From Kiritimatiellia bacterium (GTDB taxonomy: Bacteria; Verrucomicrobiota; Kiritimatiellia; SLAD01): 12,659 nt of DNA. The notes beneath the pieces were generated by a model. It had not been told where the DNA came from and ran no database searches. It saw only the letters and a list, made by a program, of their open reading frames with translations. Location: assembly GCA_007128275.1 (NCBI GenBank), contig SKXR01000275.1, positions 1-12,659 of the forward strand, given 5' to 3'. Below are positions 1 through 5,923 of the stretch, one piece after another (positions within the stretch are counted from its first letter, which is position 1; each line of letters starts with the position of its first letter). The position numbers and the translations under genes were made by a program.

Positions 1-32
1 AATCAGCACATTCGTTGAGCAGATGCCGGCCG

Positions 33-48
33 ATCATTCGTTAATGAT
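33..48. repeat. Short inverted repeat downstream of the XRE gene
   Basis: ATCATT and AATGAT are separated by CGTT, giving a 6-bp stem with a 4-base loop about 30 bases past the stop codon of the minus-strand regulator gene. It is AT-rich and weak. On the plus strand it is followed by a pyrimidine-rich stretch, so it could instead be a weak terminator for a gene entering from the left. No T-run follows it on the minus strand. Confidence 0.2.
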
Positions 49-79
49 TCTTCCTTGTCAGCCAATTCGCCAAGCGTTG

Positions 80-382
80 TTATTCTACAATCTGCGGAAT
101 CGCGGGGAGCGGATTAGCCGCCGGTGTGGCGCATAAAGGGCAGCCGGGTGTGTGCTGTGTACAGAGGTCTGCGCCCACGCAGAAGAGGCGGCACACAGGG
201 ATGCGATATAGTTCAGCCAGCCGCTTCAAGTTATCTTTTGAGGGGAAGCGCTTGCCTCGTTCCCAGTCGCTGACCACGCTGACGCTCACCCCCAATTCGT
301 ATGCGACACGTTTGAGAGGCCATTGTTGTTCGGTACGACATCGCTTCACTAGTGCGCCGAATTGTTTTTCGAAATCATTCAT
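80..382 (-). CDS. XRE-family helix-turn-helix regulator with cysteine-rich C-terminus
   Basis: A 100-residue probable DNA-binding transcription regulator. Residues about 8-60 match the XRE/Cro helix-turn-helix fold: a basic first helix, then a turn region around VAYELGVSVSVVSDWERGKR (residues 26-45), with the typical W-E-x-G after the recognition helix and a following LKRLAELY helix. I chose the ATG at 382 because the protein then begins where XRE domains normally begin and a GAGG element lies a few bases upstream; an in-frame start at 406 would add eight residues. After the domain come five cysteines (C64, C68, C74, C81, C84), the last four spaced C-x5-C-x6-C-x2-C, which could bind zinc or an iron-sulfur cluster (inference). 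The start codon overlaps the stop of a small upstream reading frame by ATGA. A near-consensus promoter lies about 200 bases upstream. Target genes are unknown; autoregulation is possible. Confidence 0.8.
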   Translation of the reverse strand: MNDFEKQFGALVKRCRTEQQWPLKRVAYELGVSVSVVSDWERGKRFPSKDNLKRLAELYRIPVCRLFCVGADLCTQHTPGCPLCATPAANPLPAIPQIVE

Positions 383-540
383 GCGACCTCGATGGAGGAA
401 GAACACCAGACCATGGGGCGTATCGCCAGGTATGCGGGGTATGGGAGGAAGACGTGATCCGGTCTTGAATCGAGACGGGACGCTGAAGAAAGGCCCAAAG
501 AGCTAAGACAGGGTCTAGCAGGCAGGCAAAACGTTTTCAT
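379..540 (-). CDS. Doubtful small leader reading frame coupled to the XRE gene
   Basis: This 53-codon frame starts with ATG at 540; a GTG at 567 would extend it to 62 codons. Its TGA overlaps the ATG of the XRE gene (ATGA), and it lies between the near-consensus promoter at 594-622 and that gene. Against it: no Shine-Dalgarno sequence precedes either start, and the predicted peptide is a Ser/Pro/Cys mixture with no domain that I recognise. It could be a translated leader that couples to the regulator, or simply an open frame in an untranslated leader. Confidence 0.15.
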   Translation of the reverse strand: MKTFCLPARPCLSSLGLSSASRLDSRPDHVFLPYPAYLAIRPMVWCSSSIEVA

Positions 541-593
541 GTGAAGGGTTCGCTTAATTCCATACACAATACACGCACCGACAAACTGAGCTC

Positions 594-622
594 TTTATAT
601 CGTCACGTCACATATTTGTCAA
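594..622 (-). promoter_or_regulatory. Sigma-70-type promoter firing toward the XRE gene
   Basis: Read on the minus strand, a perfect TTGACA (617-622) is followed after exactly 17 bases by TATAAA (594-599), with a predicted start near 587. This is one of the two best promoters in the window. Transcription would run leftward through about 205 bases of leader into the XRE gene. The spacer contains a tandem GTGAC repeat (602-611), which could be an operator half-site pair. Confidence 0.65.
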
Positions 623-633
623 TCAGGGAAAAT

Positions 634-652
634 ATTACCATTTCATGGTAAT
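634..652. promoter_or_regulatory. Perfect palindrome upstream of the XRE promoter (possible operator)
   Basis: ATTACCAT and ATGGTAAT form a perfect 8-bp inverted repeat around a 3-base centre (TTC). Its centre is about 56 bases upstream of the start predicted from the promoter at 594-622, and it ends about 12 bases from the -35 box. That position suits an activator site or a distal operator. Binding by the XRE protein itself is a guess. Confidence 0.4.
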
Positions 653-706
653 GCGTTGCTCTGCGCCGCCAGAATGTTGGTCCAATCGTTCTCTATTCCA
701 TTCTCC

Positions 707-821
707 AGGACGGCCCGGAGGACCGTCCTACGTAGGGGATAGGGCGGCAGGGACAGACACCATCGCGCATGCTCTGCCGTTCTTTTTGGACTGCGGCGGC
801 AGAGCGCAGCGTCGACGCCGC
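707..821. repeat. REP-like cluster of inverted repeats
   Basis: Several nested inverted repeats lie close together: AGGACGG (707-713) with CCGTCCT (723-729); the palindrome CCTACGTAGG (727-736); GCTCTGCCG (771-779) with CGGCAGAGC (797-805), a perfect 9-bp pair around a 17-base loop; GCGGCG (793-798) with CGCCGC (816-821); and the 10-bp palindrome GCGTCGACGC (809-818). GGGACAGACACC at 750-761 sits between the hairpins. Clusters of this kind in non-coding DNA are typical of REP or MITE-like dispersed elements. Copy number cannot be judged from one window. Confidence 0.4.
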
Positions 822-1000
822 TTTGGCTTGGATGTGTGCGTTTATGAAGCAGAAGCGATGGAAGCGATGGGGACAGAGAAGTAGTGGGTGCCGGCATGGG
901 TGTCAAATCAGTGGCGGCTTGTGTTGTGTCGTCAGGGCCGAAGGGATATTCCTGAAACATGAATCATCTGTCGGTAAATCCATGAATTGTCCACGGTCCG

Positions 1001-1029
1001 TTGTGAAGTGCTCCGTATCTTTGTAGGAT
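1001..1029 (+). promoter_or_regulatory. Possible promoter for the membrane protein and PIN genes
   Basis: TTGTGA (1001-1006) and TAGGAT (1024-1029) are separated by 17 bases; each matches the sigma-70 consensus at four of six positions. Transcription would start near 1036, about 30 bases before the start codon. The downstream ribosome-binding site AAGGGA (1055-1060) is well placed. Confidence 0.3.
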
Positions 1030-1067
1030 GCGCGATGATGGCACAATGATCAGAAAGGGACTTCATC

Positions 1068-1613
1068 ATGAGCGATAGAACGGACGACGACCTTCGCGAC
1101 GACTTGGTATCCGCGCATACGCAGACGAGATTCCCCGCCGGCCTGGTTCTTCTCTTCCTTTTTGTTGTCACGGCATGGCTTGGGCTGGGTTGTTTCGGCA
1201 GCGACAGCAAGAGCGATACGGTCGTTGTGGTCACCACGAACATTGTCGACGGTAGAGCCGTCGTTGTTACGAACACGGTACCCGCTGACTCGGTGGAAGC
1301 GGCGGATGTTCAAGCGTCGGGTCCTCGGGTTCTGTATACCAAAAGCGACCGAATTCTGGAAGGTCGCGATTTCAATACGCCCTGGTGCGCTGCGCCGGGT
1401 CCCGGCTTGATTACGGCGGAAGTGGACTGGGAAGAAGACGGGACGATGAGTGCTTGGTTGCGCGAAGGCGACATCTTGCGGCGCAGGCAATGGCACGGAA
1501 GACAGCCGATTGTGTTTTCTCATCCGACCGTCGCGGGTGCGGGTTGGAATGTGCATATCTCCGCCGGGGTCACGACCCGGTTTTCCGTCACAATAACGTA
1601 TGTGCCGGAATAG
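1068..1613 (+). CDS. Membrane-anchored hypothetical protein with a periplasmic beta-rich domain
   Basis: I do not recognise the family of this 181-residue protein. The ATG has a good ribosome-binding site (AAGGGA, 7 bases upstream). Residues 2-21 are strongly charged and acidic (several Asp). Residues about 23-41 form one hydrophobic membrane segment, which ends at Gly-Cys (C42). The sequence before C42 is not a proper lipobox, and the acidic leader is unlike a signal peptide, so a single-span anchor is more likely than a lipoprotein. A Thr/Val/Asp-rich linker (about 45-85) leads to a C-terminal part of about 95 residues. That part has alternating beta-strand-like stretches and ends in GWNVHISAGVTTRFSVTITY, which recalls the last strands of a small beta-sandwich. 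The C-terminal part should face the periplasm. A PIN nuclease gene follows 140 bases later on the same strand, but nothing indicates a shared function. Confidence 0.65.
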   Translation: MSDRTDDDLRDDLVSAHTQTRFPAGLVLLFLFVVTAWLGLGCFGSDSKSDTVVVVTTNIVDGRAVVVTNTVPADSVEAADVQASGPRVLYTKSDRILEGRDFNTPWCAAPGPGLITAEVDWEEDGTMSAWLREGDILRRRQWHGRQPIVFSHPTVAGAGWNVHISAGVTTRFSVTITYVPE

Positions 1614-1753
1614 GGTCGAGAGACGGCAGGCGTGCGGATTGTACCGGCCACGCCCCGGCATGTATTGGCTTGGGACGATCACTTGGCGACAGCGGTCCCG
1701 GCCTCCGGTCGCAGCGGATCGGAAACGGTAATCCAAGACCGCGAGGAGCGCGC

Positions 1754-2173
1754 GTGATCTATCTGGATACCAGCGCCCTGATTAATCTTTACCTGTTGGA
1801 GGATGGTTCTGAGGAGGTGTCTCGGATCGTCACCGGTCAGGATCATCCTTTGCCCGTTTGGGAATTACAGGAAGTGGAGCTCATAAATGCCCTTCGCCTG
1901 AAAGTGTTCAGGAAAGAGCTGGGCAAAGCGGATGCCAATCGGCAAATCGACCTCTTCTTCGCCCGCAAGGCCTCGGGACAGTACTTCTACCCGCCCATCA
2001 GCCGGTCCGATCTGCTCGCCGAATTTCACAAGACAGGGCAGTGGACGGTTGAAATTGGCTGCCCTACGCTGGACGTCATGCACGTCGCATGCGCCCTCCA
2101 TATCAAGGCGGATGCATTCATTACCTTTGACCAACGGCAGCGCGAACTGGCCCATCGCTCAGGATTGCATTGA
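1754..2173 (+). CDS. PIN-domain protein, VapC-type ribonuclease toxin
   Basis: This 139-residue protein is the usual length of a single-domain PIN nuclease. It begins IYLDTSALI, the classic first strand with the metal-binding Asp (D5). The remaining expected acidic residues are E42 in EVELINAL, D107 in TLDVMHVACAL and D126 in FITFDQRQ, so the active site looks complete. Family members cut RNA (tRNA, rRNA or mRNA) in a Mg2+-dependent way, usually as the toxin of a toxin-antitoxin pair. The GTG start at 1754 is chosen because GAGGAG (1743-1748) lies 5 bases upstream and the protein then starts exactly at the PIN fold. No recognisable antitoxin precedes it. The only candidate is a 41-codon frame (1632-1757) that overlaps its start as GTGA. 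It could be a solitary PIN nuclease or a pair whose partner has decayed. Confidence 0.85.
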   Translation: MIYLDTSALINLYLLEDGSEEVSRIVTGQDHPLPVWELQEVELINALRLKVFRKELGKADANRQIDLFFARKASGQYFYPPISRSDLLAEFHKTGQWTVEIGCPTLDVMHVACALHIKADAFITFDQRQRELAHRSGLH

Positions 2174-2180
2174 ACCACAT

Positions 2181-2242
2181 GCGACCGATAGCCTAAATGC
2201 TATTGGCGCCCGCGGGGTGATAGCTTATAGGCTATTGGTTGC
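2181..2242 (+). terminator. Long hairpin between convergent genes, likely terminator
   Basis: Bases 2181-2203 and 2220-2242 form a 23-position stem around a 16-base GC-rich loop. Only two positions are mismatched. Two more are G-U pairs when the plus strand is transcribed; these would be C-A mismatches in a minus-strand transcript. It begins 7 bases after the PIN stop codon and ends 12 bases before the apbE stop codon. There is no T-run, so a simple intrinsic mechanism is doubtful, but the position fits ending transcription of both convergent units or protecting their 3' ends. Confidence 0.5.
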
Positions 2243-2254
2243 GGAGCCGTCCGT

Positions 2255-3349
2255 TCATTCGGCGGGAGTGAGTTCCTGATAACCGGTGGTGCTCCTGAAG
2301 CCGGAGGAGAAGACCGCGCGAATGACGCCGTCCTCGTCTCGTTGGAAGAAGACGGCTTCGGCTTCCGGCGATGCTTCGATCCATGCGAGTCCTTCTTCGG
2401 GTCCCATGACGATGAGGGCGGTGGCGATGGCATCGGCGACCACACAGGTTTTCGACCAGACGTTGACGCCCGCCAGCGTGTGGTCCACGGGGCGGCCCGT
2501 GCGCGGATCGAGAATATGCGCAAGGATACGGCCCTCGTCGTCGAAACGAAACTGCCGATAGTCGCCGGATCCGGCCAAGGCGCCCCGCCGCAGATGGGCG
2601 ATGCCGTGAAGCCGTTCGCCGGGCGGCGCGTCGGGATCGGGTTCTTCCACGCCGATCCGCCACGGACTGTTTTCCGGATTCACTCCGGCCACGACCAGGT
2701 CGCCGCCGATCTCGACATAGAGGTTGGTGGCGCCCGCGGCCCGAATCAATTCGGCCACGCCGTCGACGGCGAATCCCTTTGCGATGGCGTTGAGATTCAA
2801 TTGAATTCCAGGGCGCGCTTTTCGGATATGGAAGTTGTCCGGAACGGATACTTCCCTATAGCCGGTCATGGCCAACGCGGTTTCGATTTCCTCCTGGGAG
2901 GGCAGGGCGTCGGGGTGCGCTTCATGGCCGAACCCCCATAGGTTGATTAACGGATCGAGTGTCGGATCAAACGCGCCGCCCGTGCGTTCCGCCCAGCGCA
3001 ACGCCTCGCGTGTGACGGCGGCGAAAGAGGCTGAGACGGGGATCGGATCCGTGTCGGTGCTTTGATTGAAGCGATTGATTTCGCTGTCCGGGATGTAGGT
3101 GGACATTTCCTCGTTGATCCGGAGGAGGTAGTTCTTAATTTCCAGATTCAACCGGCGCGTTTCGACCAGCGTCAACGGGGAATGCGCGATCTTGATGTCG
3201 TACTGCGTACCCATGGTCCCGCCGGTCCAATGGATGTGTTCGGGTCCGACGGGGTCGCGTTTGACGGCCACGATGATCAGGATCAGGATGACCGTCCCGA
3301 CAAAGAGCGTTTTGCGCGGGTTAAACGTTCTGGGTTGAATGACTTTCAC
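2255..3349 (-). CDS. apbE: FAD:protein FMN transferase (ApbE family)
   Basis: ApbE moves FMN from FAD onto a threonine of target proteins in a Mg2+-dependent reaction; NqrB and NqrC are its best-known substrates. The protein has 364 residues, near the family norm. Visible family motifs are TGGTMGTQYDIKI near residue 45, LNLNAIAKGFAVDGVAELI, YVEIGGDLVVAG, HILDPRTGRPV, and VADAIATAL, whose Asp (D306) and Thr (T310) match metal-binding positions. Residues 14-29 form an N-terminal membrane segment with no lipobox cysteine, so this copy seems anchored by a helix rather than by lipid, facing the periplasm. The start is GTG, 13 bases after the nqrF stop, with no clear Shine-Dalgarno sequence; translation may depend on coupling to nqrF. 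It is the last gene of the operon, and I see no nqrM gene after it. Confidence 0.93.
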   Translation of the reverse strand: MKVIQPRTFNPRKTLFVGTVILILIIVAVKRDPVGPEHIHWTGGTMGTQYDIKIAHSPLTLVETRRLNLEIKNYLLRINEEMSTYIPDSEINRFNQSTDTDPIPVSASFAAVTREALRWAERTGGAFDPTLDPLINLWGFGHEAHPDALPSQEEIETALAMTGYREVSVPDNFHIRKARPGIQLNLNAIAKGFAVDGVAELIRAAGATNLYVEIGGDLVVAGVNPENSPWRIGVEEPDPDAPPGERLHGIAHLRRGALAGSGDYRQFRFDDEGRILAHILDPRTGRPVDHTLAGVNVWSKTCVVADAIATALIVMGPEEGLAWIEASPEAEAVFFQRDEDGVIRAVFSSGFRSTTGYQELTPAE

Positions 3350-3362
3350 AACGGGTGGCGAA

Positions 3363-4592
3363 TCAGCCGAATTCGTCGTAGGCGATCATTTCCTGTTCGA
3401 CGCCGAGGTCGAAGAGCATTTTATTGACCGCCGCGATCATGGGCGGGGGCCCGCACAGGTAGTACTCGATTTCCGTCGGATCTTCATGTTCCTTCAAGTA
3501 CTCGTAGACCACGGTGTGGATGAATCCGGTGGGTCCGTCCCAGTTGTCTTCCGGAAGCGGTTCGCTCAGGGCCACGTTGAAGGAGAAGTTGGGGAACTCC
3601 TTCTTGATCGATTCGAAGTCTTCCATATAGAACAGTTCGCGTTTGGAGCGACCGCCGTACCAGAAGCTGACTTTGCGATCGGTGCGCTTGGTTTGGAACA
3701 GGTCGAAAATGTGACTGCGCATGGGGGCCATACCCGCGCCGCCGCCGATATAGACCATTTCGCGTTTCGTATCCTTCGCATAGAACTCGCCGAACGGACC
3801 GCTCAGCCAGACTTTGTCGCCCGGTTTCAGGTTGAAGATGTAGGAGGACGCGATGCCCGGCGGCGCGTCCGGTACGCTGGGCGGCGGTGTGGCGATACGC
3901 ACGTTCAACATCACCATATTACCTTCGGCCGGGTGATTGGCCATGGAATAGGCGCGGAAACAGGGTTCGCTGTTGACCATTTTCAGATCCCACAGGTTCG
4001 CGGAATCCCATGCGTCGCGGTATTCCTCCTCGACGATGAAATCCTTGAAATTCACGTTGTATTTGGGGATGTCGATCTGGATGTATCCGCCCGCCTCAAA
4101 ATCCAGATCTACGCCTTTGGGCAGGTCCACGATCAGTTCCTTGATGAACGTGGCGACGTTATGATTGGACCGAACCGTGCCCTCGAATTTCTTGATCTCC
4201 AGCACCTCGTCCGGGACCTTGATCTTCATGTCCTTCTTGACCTTGACCTGGCAGGCGAGGCGCATCCCGGCGCGCGCTTCCTGCTTGTTGATGTGCCCCG
4301 TTTCCGTGGGCAGGATTTCGCCGCCGCCTTCGGTGATGGTGCACTTGCACATGGCGCAGGTTCCGCCGCCGCCACAAGCGGACGGGAGAAATACGCTTTC
4401 ATCTGCCAGAATATTGAGCAGGGTGGTTCCGGGATTGACGGTCAGTTTCTTGTGCCCGTTGTTGATGTCGACTTCCACTTCGCCGACCGGAGCCAGTTTG
4501 CGGGAGGCGACAACGATGCCTCCGATGAGGGCCATGATGATCACGGTGAAGATCGTCGTTCCGGCGACAATATTGAGTAGCATGTTTTCCAT
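3363..4592 (-). CDS. nqrF: Na+-translocating NADH:quinone reductase subunit F
   Basis: This is the NADH-oxidising entry subunit of the complex: a membrane-anchored flavoprotein on the cytoplasmic side that carries FAD and a 2Fe-2S centre. In the 409 residues I see one N-terminal membrane helix (about 5-29), then a plant-type ferredoxin domain with cluster cysteines C73, C79, C82 and C114. A ferredoxin-reductase-like FAD domain follows with the R-x-Y-S signature (R213, Y215, S216). The NAD-binding part has GGGAGMAPMRSHI and, near the end, YYLCGPPPM. All expected cofactor ligands are present and the length is normal for NqrF. The ATG at 4592 has only a weak GGAA element upstream. The gene begins 22 bases after the nqrE stop and is followed closely by apbE. 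Confidence 0.97.
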   Translation of the reverse strand: MENMLLNIVAGTTIFTVIIMALIGGIVVASRKLAPVGEVEVDINNGHKKLTVNPGTTLLNILADESVFLPSACGGGGTCAMCKCTITEGGGEILPTETGHINKQEARAGMRLACQVKVKKDMKIKVPDEVLEIKKFEGTVRSNHNVATFIKELIVDLPKGVDLDFEAGGYIQIDIPKYNVNFKDFIVEEEYRDAWDSANLWDLKMVNSEPCFRAYSMANHPAEGNMVMLNVRIATPPPSVPDAPPGIASSYIFNLKPGDKVWLSGPFGEFYAKDTKREMVYIGGGAGMAPMRSHIFDLFQTKRTDRKVSFWYGGRSKRELFYMEDFESIKKEFPNFSFNVALSEPLPEDNWDGPTGFIHTVVYEYLKEHEDPTEIEYYLCGPPPMIAAVNKMLFDLGVEQEMIAYDEFG

Positions 4593-4614
4593 AATCTATT
4601 CCGCTTGATTCACT

Positions 4615-5229
4615 CTAGAGGTCGATTCCCGCAAAGCACATAAACGCCATCGACATCAGTCCGGTAAGGATCATCGTCATGCCGAGGCCCTGCAAGCCGG
4701 GCGGTATTTGCGAGTAGCGAATCTTCTTGCGCACGGCGGACAGGCTGACGATGGCGAGGGCGAATCCAAAGCCGGCGGAGAACCCGAACACGGCGGATTC
4801 GGCGAGGTCGTAATGGCGTTCGACCATAAACAGCGAGCCGCCGAGAATCGAGCAATTCACGGTGATCAACGGAAGAAAGATTCCGAGCGAGGTGTAGAGA
4901 CGCGGGAAGAACCGGTCCAGCACCATTTCCACCAATTGCACGGTGGAGGCGATGACGGCGATGAAGCAGATGAGGTTCAGGAACGTGAGGTCCAGGTTGG
5001 ACAGCGCGGCGATGCCGGTCCAGGCCAGGGCGCCATCGCGCAGGAAATAGGTTTCAATGAACCAGTTGAACGGCACGGTCAACGTCAGGACGCAGATGAC
5101 CGCCAAGCCCAAGCCGAACGAGGTTTCCACCTTCTTGGAACAGGCGAGGAAAGAGCACATCCCGAGGAAGTACGCCAACACGATATTATTAATGAAGATC
5201 GTTTCTACGGCTAAGCTGATGTAATGCAT
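4615..5229 (-). CDS. nqrE: Na+-translocating NADH:quinone reductase subunit E
   Basis: An integral membrane subunit of NQR with about six hydrophobic segments in 204 residues. NqrD and NqrE are homologous, insert in opposite orientations, and together hold an intramembrane 2Fe-2S cluster between NqrF and NqrC. The two cysteines supplied by NqrE are visible as C25 (FLGMCSFL) and C126 (TVNCSILGG). I prefer the ATG at 5229, which gives MHYISLAVETIF as in other NqrE proteins and has AGGGTGA just upstream. A TTG at 5247 would add six residues and overlap the nqrD stop. The stop is 22 bases before nqrF. Confidence 0.96.
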   Translation of the reverse strand: MHYISLAVETIFINNIVLAYFLGMCSFLACSKKVETSFGLGLAVICVLTLTVPFNWFIETYFLRDGALAWTGIAALSNLDLTFLNLICFIAVIASTVQLVEMVLDRFFPRLYTSLGIFLPLITVNCSILGGSLFMVERHYDLAESAVFGFSAGFGFALAIVSLSAVRKKIRYSQIPPGLQGLGMTMILTGLMSMAFMCFAGIDL

Positions 5230-5243
5230 GAAATCACCCTGTA

Positions 5244-5846
5244 TCAATCATCTTTGAAATTGTTGGTGACGGTGCGCTGGATCCAGATGATCACACCGAG
5301 AATCAGGAAGGCGCCCGGCGCGAGCACCGCCAGACCATTGCCCATATAGGCTTCGGGCAAGACCCGGATCCCGTACCAGGTACCCGATCCCAGAATTTCC
5401 CGTCCCGTGGCCACCAGCAGGATGATGACGCTGTAGCCGATGGAATTGCCCAGGCCGTCCAGCAGCGAGGGGCCCGGCGGGTTCTGCGTGGCAAAGGCTT
5501 CGGCGCGGCCCATGACAATGCAGTTGGTGATGATCAGCGCCACGAAAATGCTGAGCTGTCGGGACAGTTCGAAGAAGAAGGCCCGCAAGGTCTGATCCAC
5601 GAGCACCACGAGCGACGCAATGATCGAGATTTCCACAATCATGCGAATGCGGCCGGGAATCTGCTTGCGCAGCAGGGAAATAATGACGTTGGAGGAGGTG
5701 AGCACGAACGTAAGTGCGCAGGCCATGACAAAGGCGTTTTCCACCTGCACCGTGATGGCCAAGGCCGAGCAGATGCCGAGCACCTGAATCGTAATCGGAT
5801 TATTGTCCGACAACGGGTCCGTAATAATTTTTGTGCGAGCTCCCAT
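5244..5846 (-). CDS. nqrD: Na+-translocating NADH:quinone reductase subunit D
   Basis: This 200-residue, six-helix membrane subunit pairs with NqrE. Family features are the DNNPITIQVLGICSALA start, the VEISIIASLVVLVDQ helix, and TNCIVMGRAEAFA. The cysteines that with those of NqrE ligate the intramembrane 2Fe-2S cluster are C26 and C109. The ATG at 5846 has a good GAGGAA site 5 bases upstream. A 77-base gap separates it from the nqrC stop, the only real gap inside the operon. I see no convincing terminator or promoter in the gap. The stop lies 14 bases before the nqrE start. Confidence 0.97.
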   Translation of the reverse strand: MGARTKIITDPLSDNNPITIQVLGICSALAITVQVENAFVMACALTFVLTSSNVIISLLRKQIPGRIRMIVEISIIASLVVLVDQTLRAFFFELSRQLSIFVALIITNCIVMGRAEAFATQNPPGPSLLDGLGNSIGYSVIILLVATGREILGSGTWYGIRVLPEAYMGNGLAVLAPGAFLILGVIIWIQRTVTNNFKDD

Positions 5847-5923
5847 GGCGATTCCTCACTGCTTTTTCTATAGAGCCAATTTCAAGCGGTTTCAAGTCGC
5901 GACGGCGAATTATCGCGCTTTTC

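Larger units (their letters stand above)
407..1067. other. Gene-poor stretch with regulatory and repeat elements
   Basis: I see no convincing protein gene here. The open frames on both strands lack ribosome-binding sites and recognisable domains. The stretch contains the promoter region of the XRE gene (594-652), a cluster of REP-like inverted repeats (707-821) with two GGGACAGA-type words (750-761 and 870-877), and a probable promoter plus ribosome-binding site for the membrane protein beginning at 1068. Confidence 0.6.

Noticed and set aside
645..1026. Overlapping small open frames on both strands
   Set aside because: They run through the inverted-repeat cluster, lack start signals and have no recognisable domains.
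1050..1736. 228-codon minus-strand open frame
   Set aside because: Antisense to the membrane-protein gene, Arg-rich, no recognisable motif or start signal.
1385..1753. In-frame extension upstream of the PIN domain
   Set aside because: It overlaps the membrane-protein gene in another frame and shows no domain. The GTG at 1754 has an excellent ribosome-binding site and starts precisely at the PIN fold.
3339..4580. 413-codon plus-strand open frame
   Set aside because: It is antisense to nqrF, which has all its cofactor motifs; composition is typical of an antisense shadow.
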